From Bacillota bacterium (GTDB taxonomy: Bacteria; Bacillota; Clostridia; Acetivibrionales; DSM-1351), in contig JAEWZA010000323.1 in NCBI GenBank assembly GCA_023395575.1, positions 1 to 13,170 of the forward strand: a DNA stretch of 13,170 nucleotides, in the 5' to 3' direction. Shown here piece after piece: positions 6,888 through 13,170 of this stretch. Within the stretch, counting starts at the first letter, position 1; the number at the start of each line of letters is the position of its first letter. The notes under the pieces were generated by a model. It searched no databases. It worked only from the letters and a program-made list of their open reading frames with translations, and had not been told where the DNA came from. Both the position numbers and the translations under genes were made by a program.

Positions 6888-8687
6888 ATGCCTAAGCTTA
6901 TAGTTAAAGCAAACCAGCAGCAATATGAAATAATAGCAGAACATGGCCAAAATTTACTTGAAATACTTAGGAGAGCTAAAATTTTGGTTAATTCACCATG
7001 TAACGGGAATGGTACTTGTGGAAAATGTAAAGTCAAAATACTGTCTGGGTACCTTCCAGAGGCTTCTTTAAACGAGGTTAAGGTACTTGGTGCCAATATA
7101 AAAGATGGATACAGACTTTCCTGCCATTATGTTGTCCAAGCAGATGCTGAAATTGCATTGGATAAGGACAATTCTCAGGCTCAAATTGTGACTGAAGGTA
7201 AACAGAGAGCTGTAGAGTTTTTACCTATAGTTACTAAGGAAAATATAATTCTTGAAAAGCCAAGCTTAAACTGCCAAATAGCTGACTTTGAAAGAGTGTT
7301 AGCACATTCTTTGACAATGAACACTCCAAATATGTGTTTAATAAGAGCGTTACCAGAGTTAATAAGAAAAAATGATTACAATATAACGTTAATTAAGATG
7401 GGAAATGAACTATTAGGACTTGAAACAGGAGATACCAGCAAAGAGCTGTATGGCGTGGCAGTTGATATTGGGACTACAACTATAGCCTCCTACTTGATTG
7501 ATTTATCAAATGGACAGAGAATTTGTGTGCAATCAGGACTAAATCCTCAGAAGGTATATGGAGCTGATGTTATTTCAAGAATAAAATATACAAATGAGAA
7601 TCCAGCAGGATCAGAGGAAATGCAAGTGCTTCTTATAAATGAAATAAATAATTCTATTGAAGCAATGTGTTATAAAGCTGGAATATCAAAATCAAAAATA
7701 TATGCGATTGCATTAGTAGGTAATACTACAATGATGCATTTCCTGATAAAGGTGTCTGCAAAGAATATTGCTACGGCTCCATTTATTCCGGTAATTACTT
7801 CAATGCTAAAATTAAATGCAACAGAGCTAGGCATTGACATAAATTCATTTGGTATTGCCTGTGTTTTTCCGTCAGTATCAGCATATATAGGTGCGGACTC
7901 TGTAGCTGCTGTGCTTTCAACAGGAATGCATCAACAGGAAGAAATAGCATTGCTTATTGATATTGGTACAAATGGTGAAATTGTCTTGGGGAATAAGGAT
8001 GCCTTATATGCTTGTTCTTCGGCAGCAGGTCCTGCCTTTGAAGGAGCAAATATTAGAAATGGAATGGGTAGTGTGATTGGTGCTATAAATAGCATCTCTC
8101 TTAAAACTGGTATTGATTATACAACCATAGGAAATGCTGAACCTGTAGGTATATGTGGTACAGGGATTGTAGATGCAGTAGCTCAGATGCTGGATATTGG
8201 ATTAATAGATGAGACAGGCAGAATAGATGAGGACTGGGAGACGACAACATTAGATCAGGCATGTATTGCTGATAATATATCAGTTATAAATAATATGAAC
8301 GCTTTTGTAATTTGTGGAGATATTGCTATAACCCAAAAGGATATTCGCGAGTTGCAAAACGCTAAGGCTGCAATTGCAGCAGGTATAAATGTTCTTATAA
8401 AGCAAGCAGGTATTAGTTTTTCAGATATTAATAATGTATATTTAGCAGGAGGTTTTGGTACTTATATTAATATTGAAAGTGCACTTAAAATTGGTCTAAT
8501 ACCTATTGAACTAAGAGGTAAAATAGAGTCAGTAGGGAATGCAGCCGGACAGGGGGCTGTAGAAGGTTTGATATCACAGGATAGTATTAATCAGACCTAT
8601 GAAATAAGTAAGAAGATTAAATATATTGAGCTGTCAAGCTCTAAGGACTTTAATGATTTATATATAGATTGCATGATGTTTGAATGA
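6888..8687 (+). CDS. RACE-type reductive activator of corrinoid enzymes (2Fe-2S, ASKHA ATPase)
   Basis: 599 aa. The N-terminal ferredoxin domain has the [2Fe-2S] ligands C38, C44, C47 and C79 (Cx5Cx2Cx31C). A linker to about residue 185 precedes the DUF4445/ASKHA part with phosphate loops DIGTTT (193-198) and DIGTNGE (358-364), GNTTMMH (278-284), the AGPAFEGANIRNGMG segment (380-394) and AGGFG (520-524). This is the layout of RACo/RACE proteins, which use ATP to drive one-electron reduction of inactive Co(II) corrinoid to Co(I) in methyltransferases and the acetyl-CoA pathway. It differs from archaeal RamA, which has 4Fe-4S centres. The frame opens at TTG 6864, but the ATG at 6888 has GGGAGGA (6874-6880) 7 bp upstream and starts directly with the MPKLIVKAN strand of the ferredoxin fold. 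It probably serves the corrinoid protein at the left edge, paired with MtaB. Confidence 0.93.
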   Translation: MPKLIVKANQQQYEIIAEHGQNLLEILRRAKILVNSPCNGNGTCGKCKVKILSGYLPEASLNEVKVLGANIKDGYRLSCHYVVQADAEIALDKDNSQAQIVTEGKQRAVEFLPIVTKENIILEKPSLNCQIADFERVLAHSLTMNTPNMCLIRALPELIRKNDYNITLIKMGNELLGLETGDTSKELYGVAVDIGTTTIASYLIDLSNGQRICVQSGLNPQKVYGADVISRIKYTNENPAGSEEMQVLLINEINNSIEAMCYKAGISKSKIYAIALVGNTTMMHFLIKVSAKNIATAPFIPVITSMLKLNATELGIDINSFGIACVFPSVSAYIGADSVAAVLSTGMHQQEEIALLIDIGTNGEIVLGNKDALYACSSAAGPAFEGANIRNGMGSVIGAINSISLKTGIDYTTIGNAEPVGICGTGIVDAVAQMLDIGLIDETGRIDEDWETTTLDQACIADNISVINNMNAFVICGDIAITQKDIRELQNAKAAIAAGINVLIKQAGISFSDINNVYLAGGFGTYINIESALKIGLIPIELRGKIESVGNAAGQGAVEGLISQDSINQTYEISKKIKYIELSSSKDFNDLYIDCMMFE

Positions 8688-8758
8688 CATTCAGTTATAT
8701 ACTCCTTATAAAGAGCCTAATTACTAAATATCTTTGAATACATGGTGTAAGTATGTAC

Positions 8759-8782
8759 AATTAGAATTAGTGGCTTCTAATT
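8759..8782. repeat. Hairpin downstream of the RACE gene
   Basis: AATTAGAA (8759-8766) and TTCTAATT (8775-8782) are perfect inverted copies around an 8-nt loop TTAGTGGC. No U-tract follows, so it is not a classic terminator. It sits just upstream of a strong terminator and may protect the 3' end or be a decayed one. Confidence 0.5.
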
Positions 8783-8810
8783 AGACTAGTTGTTTCTGTA
8801 AAAATTTATA

Positions 8811-8857
8811 AGAGCCTGCATAAGCTTAATCTTTGGATTAACCCTATGCAGGCTTTT
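8811..8857. terminator. Strong, probably bidirectional terminator between RACE and lacI
   Basis: AGCCTGCATA (8813-8822) pairs perfectly with TATGCAGGCT (8845-8854). Two further pairs (one G-U) extend the base, and an inner TTAATC/GATTAA stem closes a TTTG loop. TTTT follows on the plus strand. On the minus strand the flank is AU-rich (rc of AAAATTTATA), so it can end both the RACE operon and the convergent lacI transcript. Confidence 0.88.
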
Positions 8858-8892
8858 GATTGTAAATATTAAAATAATATATTCAAAAAGAT

Positions 8893-9912
8893 TTATTTTG
8901 TTGCTAATACTTTTGTACTGCCCCGTACTTTTAACATTGGATCAAATACATAATAGTTCTTTTGTTTATCTTTATTTTGTATAGCATTCATAACCTGATT
9001 TACAGCCTCATCTGCAAGCCTTTTAACTGGTTGTTCAATAGATGTTAGTGGGGGCGATATAAAATCAGAAATAAATATATCATCATATCCTACAAGCGAC
9101 AAATTATCAGGTATAGAAAGATTATAATAGCTAGCTTGCTTATAAACTCCAAGAGCCATCATATCATTAAATGCAAAGATTGCTGTCACACCTCTGCCAA
9201 GCAGATAGGGGAGAGCTTCCATACCACTCTCTCTATGAAAATTTCCTTCAAATATGAGATTATCTTGTATAGGTAGATTTGCTTCTAGTAAAGCTTCCTT
9301 ATATCCATTTAAACGCTCCATTGAGCTGTACACATTTTTTGGTCCGGTAATACATCCTATAGAACGGTGACCAAGATTAATCAAATGCTGTGTTGCTAAA
9401 TAGCCGCCTAGTTTCTGGTTTACGACAATAGTTTTTCCGGAATCAATATCAAGCATACGATCCACAACAATAAAAGGGGTATCAGTACTGGTAATTATTT
9501 TTTGGATTTCACGGAGATGTTCGTCAGTAGAATTTGATAAAATAAGAATAATCGCATCTACATTTCGGTCTAAAAAGATATTAATATAGTCAATATCTCT
9601 ACGTGCCATATCATGAGTATTGCCGTAAAGTACATTATAACCGTAAGAATAACAGGATTGCTCAATAAGCTTTGAAAGCTCAGAAAAATATATGTTGCTG
9701 ATATCAGGAATTACTAATCCAATGGTTTGAGTAGATTTTGTAACCATACTCATTGCGATATGATTAGGTCTGTAGTTGAGCTTTTCAACTGCCTCAAGTA
9801 TTTGATTTCTTGTTTTTTCAGATATTTTATTGTTTTTACCGTTTAATACAAGAGACACAGCTGTTGTTGATACACCGGCTTCAGCTGCTACATCTTTAAT
9901 AGTAGCTCGCAA
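8893..9912 (-). CDS. LacI-family transcriptional regulator (sugar-responsive)
   Basis: 339 aa. The DNA-binding domain spans residues 1-57 (TIKDVAAEAGVSTTAVSLVLNG, then LNYRPNHIAMSM hinge helix). Residues about 62-330 form a periplasmic-binding-protein-like sensor domain (IGLVIPDISNIYFSELS, DAIIL, GHRSIGCITGP, FAFNDMMALG, SLVGYDD). The family represses sugar genes until an effector, often the sugar or its phosphate, binds. In the hinge, the usual ARSL is AMSM, placing Met56 where the leucine that wedges into the central CpG of the operator normally sits. The start is TTG, 9 bp after GGGAGG (9922-9927); no ATG fits as well. It lies downstream of the kinase gene but has its own promoter. Likely targets are the CpG-centred palindromes in the divergent region at 10978-11366. 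Confidence 0.92.
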   Translation of the reverse strand: MRATIKDVAAEAGVSTTAVSLVLNGKNNKISEKTRNQILEAVEKLNYRPNHIAMSMVTKSTQTIGLVIPDISNIYFSELSKLIEQSCYSYGYNVLYGNTHDMARRDIDYINIFLDRNVDAIILILSNSTDEHLREIQKIITSTDTPFIVVDRMLDIDSGKTIVVNQKLGGYLATQHLINLGHRSIGCITGPKNVYSSMERLNGYKEALLEANLPIQDNLIFEGNFHRESGMEALPYLLGRGVTAIFAFNDMMALGVYKQASYYNLSIPDNLSLVGYDDIFISDFISPPLTSIEQPVKRLADEAVNQVMNAIQNKDKQKNYYVFDPMLKVRGSTKVLATK

Positions 9913-9957
9913 TGATATCTACCTCCCAAACTAATAAGTAATGTAAAGCTACAAATA

Positions 9958-9986
9958 ATTATAATAACAAATACAATAGATGTAAA
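9958..9986 (-). promoter_or_regulatory. Sigma-A promoter of the lacI-family gene
   Basis: On the minus strand: TTTACA (9981-9986), a 17-bp spacer and a perfect TATAAT (9958-9963), about 30 bp before the ribosome site. The regulator gene can therefore be expressed apart from the kinase gene. A CpG site TTTACGACAATA (10031-10042) lies 45 bp upstream. Confidence 0.65.
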
Positions 9987-10074
9987 TTCTATTTTTACGC
10001 AACATTTCATTAATAGGTTAAACCCAGTAATTTACGACAATAAAAGCTAAGTTTGATAGTTTTACTAATAATTT

Positions 10075-10977
10075 TTAAGAGTTTACTAAATCTAGTTTAC
10101 TCTCAATAACCTCTGACAAATATGGAATGGAGTTTGTGGCGCCATGTCTGGATACAGCTAGAGAAGAAGCTATTGAAGCTTTGCGGAGGCACTCTTCAAT
10201 CGGTTTATTATTTGCATATGCAGATAGAAAATAGCCTGTAAAAGTATCTCCTGCAGCTGTTGTGTCTAATACAGGTACGTCATATATTCCATGCTGATAC
10301 GTATTAACTCCGTCACTGAATAAAGCTCCATTTTTACCTAGTGTAAGAACAATTGAGGTTTTTGGATAAATCTGATGAAGTTTTACTAAAATATCTTTAT
10401 AGTTCTTTTCTTTTGTTAATTCATAACCTTCAATTTCATTTAGAAGTAAAATGTCAACTAAATTCAAAGGGTAGCTAAGCAACTGTTCTGTAATAGGTGA
10501 TGGATTAAAAGCGATTTTCATACCTTTTTTCTTTGCTTGTTCCATAATATACGGAATATTGTTAATTTCATTTTGTAATAGAATAAAATCACCCTGCTCG
10601 AATTGAGCCAAAACATGATTGATAAATGCTTCATCAATCATATGATTAGCACCTGCATAACAGATTATAGAGTTTTGACCATTTTGGTCAACTTGAATAA
10701 TGGTGTGACCAGTCATATTATCTTCACTAATTGCTACATAATCAGCGTTGACATGACTCTTTTTCATAGATTCAATTAAATGAATACCATCTTGGCCAAT
10801 CATTCCAGACATATAACAATTTGCGTTTGCCCTACCTAATGCAATAGCTTGATTCAAACCCTTTCCTCCATCAAAAACACTAAATGAAGTGGAGGTAGTT
10901 GTTTCTCCGGGTTTAACAATGTGATTTACTTGATATACATGGTCTAAATTTAATGATCCAAAACATAATATTTTCAT
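10075..10977 (-). CDS. PfkB/ribokinase-family sugar kinase
   Basis: 300 aa, the usual ribokinase length. It would phosphorylate a sugar or nucleoside with ATP in the cytoplasm. The N-terminal substrate motif GGKGLNQA is at 37-44. The PfkB signature DTTAAGDTFTGYF is at 238-250, with the anion-hole AAG and catalytic base Asp244. The mid-protein LLLNEIEGYEL segment (near 177-187) is also typical. Ribose is the family default, but the signature motifs do not set specificity, so rbsK is not assigned. The ATG has GGGAG (10985-10989) 7 bp upstream. A strong promoter with a palindromic operator precedes it, and the LacI gene follows 162 bp downstream. The context (LacI, sugar-binding lipoprotein, URO-D-like protein facing away) suggests the kinase acts on the imported sugar or on a product of the URO-D-like enzyme. 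Confidence 0.92.
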   Translation of the reverse strand: MKILCFGSLNLDHVYQVNHIVKPGETTTSTSFSVFDGGKGLNQAIALGRANANCYMSGMIGQDGIHLIESMKKSHVNADYVAISEDNMTGHTIIQVDQNGQNSIICYAGANHMIDEAFINHVLAQFEQGDFILLQNEINNIPYIMEQAKKKGMKIAFNPSPITEQLLSYPLNLVDILLLNEIEGYELTKEKNYKDILVKLHQIYPKTSIVLTLGKNGALFSDGVNTYQHGIYDVPVLDTTAAGDTFTGYFLSAYANNKPIEECLRKASIASSLAVSRHGATNSIPYLSEVIESKLDLVNS

Positions 10978-10991
10978 AATTAAACTCCCAT

Positions 10992-11003
10992 TAAAACGTT
11001 TTA
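10992..11003. promoter_or_regulatory. LacI-type operator in front of the kinase gene
   Basis: TAAAACGTTTTA is a perfect 12-bp palindrome with a central CG, the form expected of LacI-family operators. It is centred about 8 bp downstream of the expected transcription start of the kinase promoter, where a bound repressor would block initiation. It is also compatible with a catabolite (CcpA-like) site, though it lacks the usual cre flanks. Confidence 0.6.
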
Positions 11004-11012
11004 TTTAATTTT

Positions 11013-11041
11013 AGTATATTTTATATATATGGGTATGTCAA
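11013..11041 (-). promoter_or_regulatory. Near-consensus sigma-A promoter of the kinase gene
   Basis: On the minus strand: perfect TTGACA (11036-11041), 17-bp spacer, TATACT (11013-11018, one mismatch). Leader of about 30 nt to the ATG. Such a strong core promoter normally needs repression. Confidence 0.8.
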
Positions 11042-11049
11042 TACTGAAA

Positions 11050-11067
11050 TTCGACAATGATTCGACA
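11050..11067. promoter_or_regulatory. Tandem TTCGACA sites between the divergent promoters
   Basis: TTCGACA occurs at 11050-11056 and 11061-11067, eleven bases apart, which is one helical turn. Both share the CGACA arm with the GTCGAC boxes further right. They lie just upstream of the kinase -35 and 40 bp from the other -35, so they could serve either arm. Confidence 0.4.
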
Positions 11068-11106
11068 TAATACAATTAGATTTTAATAAAATAGCCAAAA
11101 TTCATG

Positions 11107-11135
11107 TTGACACATGGGGTTTTTTTGTGTATATT
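11107..11135 (+). promoter_or_regulatory. Near-consensus sigma-A promoter of the URO-D-like/sugar transport operon
   Basis: Perfect TTGACA (11107-11112), 17-bp spacer, TATATT (11130-11135, one mismatch). The expected start near 11142 gives a leader of about 225 nt. Confidence 0.75.
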
Positions 11136-11146
11136 TTAGATATAAA

Positions 11147-11152
11147 GTCGAC
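11147..11152. promoter_or_regulatory. GTCGAC operator candidate just downstream of the plus-strand promoter
   Basis: AAAGTCGACGTAA: a CpG-centred GTCGAC palindrome about 8 bp after the expected start, the same placement as the operator in front of the kinase. It probably blocks initiation when the LacI-family protein is bound. Confidence 0.45.
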
Positions 11153-11250
11153 GTAAGCGAAAGAAAAAGTTAGATAAAAACATGAGGTAAAACGATTAAA
11201 CTCATATGAATTGAGAAATTAGATGTGTGTTTCACTAAATGTTATAAAGT

Positions 11251-11260
11251 ATGTCGACAT
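11251..11260. promoter_or_regulatory. ATGTCGACAT palindrome in the leader
   Basis: A perfect 10-bp CpG-centred palindrome in the untranslated leader, about 106 bp from the GTCGAC box, close to ten helical turns. It could be an auxiliary operator for looping. Confidence 0.45.
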
Positions 11261-11366
11261 GAAAATTCATACGCAGAATTTATTTTGGTCAGACTAACTA
11301 AGTAATTTACAGCAGTTTTAAGGTAATTATACTAACTTTTAGCAATGAGATATGAAAGGAGCTATT

Positions 11367-12608
11367 ATGAATTCAAGAGAGAGAATTAAAGCAGCACTGA
11401 ACCATCAACAACCAGATCGAGTACCTATTGATTGTGGAGGTCATATGTCTAGCAACTTTTCTGTTCAGGCATATAGAAATTTACGTGAGTATTTGGGATT
11501 AAAGAAAAGTGAGCTCTATGTATGTGACGTTATACAACAGCTTGTTTTTCCTGAAAAAGATGTGTTAGATATGTTTGGAATTGATGTTGTGAATTTTGGA
11601 ACAGAGTTTACATCCCATGATGAGTATTGGAAGGAATGGCAGCTACAGGATGGAACGCCTATTAAAATTCCAGCTTATATTGATATAAGAAAAGAAGGCG
11701 ATAATTCAGTATTATATAACAATAAGGGAAAGGCATTAGCCCTTTGGAAAAAAGGTGTACTATATTGTGAACAATCCTATTATCCATTGGCAGATTCCGA
11801 TTCAGATGATTTTTCTAATTTACAGGATGATTTAAATGATGTTATGTGGAATGTGTTTGCAGGTCCACCTGCACCATTAGGATATTCTGGTGAGGATATG
11901 GCAAAAAGAAAGGCATCTATTGAAAGACTACGCCAGTCGACAGATAGAGCAATTTACGCACCGTTTGGAGGCAGTATATTTGAAATGGGTGGTTTCTTAT
12001 ATCGTCAGGATAATTTCATGATGGAAATGATGCTAAACCCTGAGAAAATACACAAATATCTCGATAAGATTTTAGAAATCTACCGTGAAGGCATTAAAAA
12101 CTTTATAGAGGCAAATGGCAAGAATATTGATGTAATGGGATTTGGCGGAGATGATATGGGTATGCAGAATGGTCCTCAGATATCTCCTGCTATGTATAGA
12201 GAGTTTTTTAAACCTATTCATAAGGAAATGTGGGGCTACGCCAAGAAGCTAAATCCAGATATAAAGCTTTGTTTACATTGCTGTGGAGGAATATTCCCAT
12301 TGCTTGAAGATATTATTGACGCAGGCATGGATGCTATTAATCCTGTTCAAACCAGTTGTAAGGATATGGAAGTTGAAAAGCTTAAGTCAACCTTTGGTAA
12401 AGATATTACCTTCTGGGGTGGCGGATGTGATACAAGAGATATTCTTCCTAACGGAACACCACAGCAGATAAAAGACCATATAAAAAGAAATCTAGATGTT
12501 ATGTACCGAGATGGTGGCTTTGTATTCCAACAAGTTCACAATATTGTTGCAAATGTTCCGCCGGAAAATATCGTCGCAATGTTTGAAGCAGTAAGAGAAT
12601 ATGCATAA
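11367..12608 (+). CDS. URO-D/MtaA-superfamily protein, putative corrinoid-type methyltransferase in a sugar operon
   Basis: 413 aa. The TIM-barrel URO-D superfamily is shown by the N-terminal SRERIKAALNHQQPDRVP, the LCLHCCGGIFPLL segment and FWGGGCDTRDILPNGTPQQI. The superfamily holds true uroporphyrinogen decarboxylase and zinc-dependent methyltransferases (MtaA, MtbA, CmuA). His304-x-Cys306 together with Cys354 give an HxC...C set like the zinc site of the methyltransferases, though with 48 residues between the cysteines, shorter than in MtaA as I recall it. It is not HemE: it is longer than usual for HemE, has no heme genes nearby, and sits between sugar genes. The frame opens at ATG 11352, but ATG 11367 is chosen because AAAGGAG (11355-11361) precedes it and the family starts at this point. 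The sugar-binding lipoprotein gene follows after 40 bp. It may act on a methylated or otherwise modified sugar; its reaction is unknown. Confidence 0.85.
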   Translation: MNSRERIKAALNHQQPDRVPIDCGGHMSSNFSVQAYRNLREYLGLKKSELYVCDVIQQLVFPEKDVLDMFGIDVVNFGTEFTSHDEYWKEWQLQDGTPIKIPAYIDIRKEGDNSVLYNNKGKALALWKKGVLYCEQSYYPLADSDSDDFSNLQDDLNDVMWNVFAGPPAPLGYSGEDMAKRKASIERLRQSTDRAIYAPFGGSIFEMGGFLYRQDNFMMEMMLNPEKIHKYLDKILEIYREGIKNFIEANGKNIDVMGFGGDDMGMQNGPQISPAMYREFFKPIHKEMWGYAKKLNPDIKLCLHCCGGIFPLLEDIIDAGMDAINPVQTSCKDMEVEKLKSTFGKDITFWGGGCDTRDILPNGTPQQIKDHIKRNLDVMYRDGGFVFQQVHNIVANVPPENIVAMFEAVREYA

Positions 12609-12648
12609 AACAAAATTTCGAACAAAAAATTTTAAGGAGGAAAATTTC

Positions 12649-13170
12649 ATGAAAAAGAGAGTTATTGCAATTCTTATGTGCTTAGTTATGAGTGTAGGTT
12701 TATTTGCTGGATGTACGTCTTCAACTGGTGATACTTCTACTAATTCAGGCGGTGTAAGCACAGAATCATCAAATGGTAATAGTGTTGAAAAGAAGAGTGA
12801 CCTTAGATATGCAGTAGTATTACATGCGTTAAATAGTTCATTCTATGCTAAGATTCAAGAGGGTGCACAAGAAGCTGGAAAAGCATTAGGCATTACAGTA
12901 GACGTTATGGCACCAAATACAGCAAATAATCTTGCTGAACAGGTTAGTATGATTGAAACTTGTATATCTTCAGGTTATGACGGTATTGCTACTGTTGTTT
13001 GGGATCCAGATGGATTCTCTGATGTACTAAAAAAGGCTAAAGATGCAGGTATTCCTGTGCTCAGTCTGAATCAGAATTCAGGTAAGGATGATGGAACTGT
13101 ATTTGTTGGACAGGATCTTGAGGATTCAGGTTATATGTTAGGTAAGTACATGTTCGGGGAAGTTATGAAG
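12649..13170 (+). CDS. Sugar ABC transporter substrate-binding lipoprotein (partial, runs off window)
   Basis: 174 codons are visible with no stop before the window end. A lipoprotein signal peptide is clear: MKKR, a hydrophobic stretch at 5-20, and the lipobox FAGC with Cys22 as the lipidation site. A Ser/Thr/Gly/Asn-rich linker follows to about residue 50. From about residue 54 the protein matches the ribose/galactose-type periplasmic binding fold (type 1, Peripla_BP_4): YAVVLHALNSSFYAKIQEGAQEAG, then QVSMIETCISSGYDGIATV, then AGIPVLSLNQN. It would capture a sugar outside the cell and pass it to an ABC permease that should be encoded to the right. The ATG has AAGGAGG (12634-12640) 8 bp upstream. 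The 40-bp gap to the URO-D-like gene and the lack of a terminator imply one operon. The exact sugar is not readable. Confidence 0.92.
   Translation, partial: MKKRVIAILMCLVMSVGLFAGCTSSTGDTSTNSGGVSTESSNGNSVEKKSDLRYAVVLHALNSSFYAKIQEGAQEAGKALGITVDVMAPNTANNLAEQVSMIETCISSGYDGIATVVWDPDGFSDVLKKAKDAGIPVLSLNQNSGKDDGTVFVGQDLEDSGYMLGKYMFGEVMK

Larger units (their letters stand above)
10978..11366. other. Divergent regulatory region between the kinase and URO-D-like genes
   Basis: About 390 bp without a gene, holding two back-to-back strong promoters and a cluster of CpG-centred sites: TAAAACGTTTTA, two TTCGACA, GTCGAC and ATGTCGACAT. The plus-strand transcript would have a leader of about 220 nt before the URO-D-like gene. 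I see no known riboswitch consensus in that leader. It carries the ATGTCGACAT palindrome and a TCATATGA palindrome near 11202-11209. Confidence 0.7.

Noticed and set aside
6806..7096. Minus-strand frame over the start of the RACE gene
   Set aside because: It opposes the conserved 2Fe-2S domain and shows no family features.
11142..11366. Possible cobalamin or other riboswitch in the long leader
   Set aside because: I could not find the conserved B12-box or another riboswitch core; only short palindromes are visible.
11367..12608. Annotation as uroporphyrinogen decarboxylase HemE
   Set aside because: It has the HxC...C set of the methyltransferase branch, is longer than usual for HemE, and its neighbours are sugar genes.

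Overview
The window is AT-rich, with strong AGGAGG-type ribosome binding sites and several TTG and GTG starts. It has no IS element, CRISPR array, tRNA or rRNA that I can see. Gene content (methanol-type methyltransferase, PocR/AraC regulator, ferredoxin-type corrinoid activator, PadR/HAAS pair, LacI and sugar ABC lipoprotein) points to an anaerobic low-GC Firmicute of class Clostridia, probably one that uses methyl groups through a corrinoid pathway. Species cannot be read from the sequence.

Left part (1-8687) is a C1/corrinoid locus. It opens with the last 39 codons of a corrinoid protein followed by a terminator. Next comes a PocR-AraC regulator (+), whose stop overlaps the stop of a convergent CobW/COG0523 GTPase (-). 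The GTPase lies downstream of an MtaB-type methanol:corrinoid methyltransferase (-) with its three zinc ligands intact. A PadR regulator and a HAAS membrane protein (+) interrupt the locus and look like an unrelated envelope or stress module. A DUF1638 protein and a RACE-type ATP-dependent reductive activator (+) follow. My reading is that the regulator senses a C1-related ligand, MtaB loads methyl onto the corrinoid protein, RACE re-reduces inactive Co(II), and the COG0523 GTPase may serve metal supply. The methyl-acceptor transferase (MtaA-like or methyl-H4F) is not in the window.

A strong hairpin terminator, probably bidirectional (8811-8856), separates this from the right part (8893-13170), a sugar-type locus. 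A PfkB/ribokinase-family kinase and a LacI regulator lie on the minus strand. Facing them on the plus strand are a URO-D/MtaA-superfamily protein and a sugar-binding lipoprotein cut by the window end. The 374-389 bp divergent region holds two near-consensus sigma-A promoters, each with a CpG-centred palindrome about 8 bp downstream of the expected start, plus further CGACA sites. This is the layout expected for LacI-family repression of both arms.

The most interesting element is the URO-D-like gene. It keeps an HxC...C zinc-type motif like that of corrinoid methyltransferases but sits in a sugar uptake/kinase operon. That suggests an uncharacterised step acting on a (possibly methylated) carbohydrate. 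Several starts are moved from the longest open frame to an internal codon with a properly spaced Shine-Dalgarno: mtaB, padR, HAAS, RACE and URO-D.
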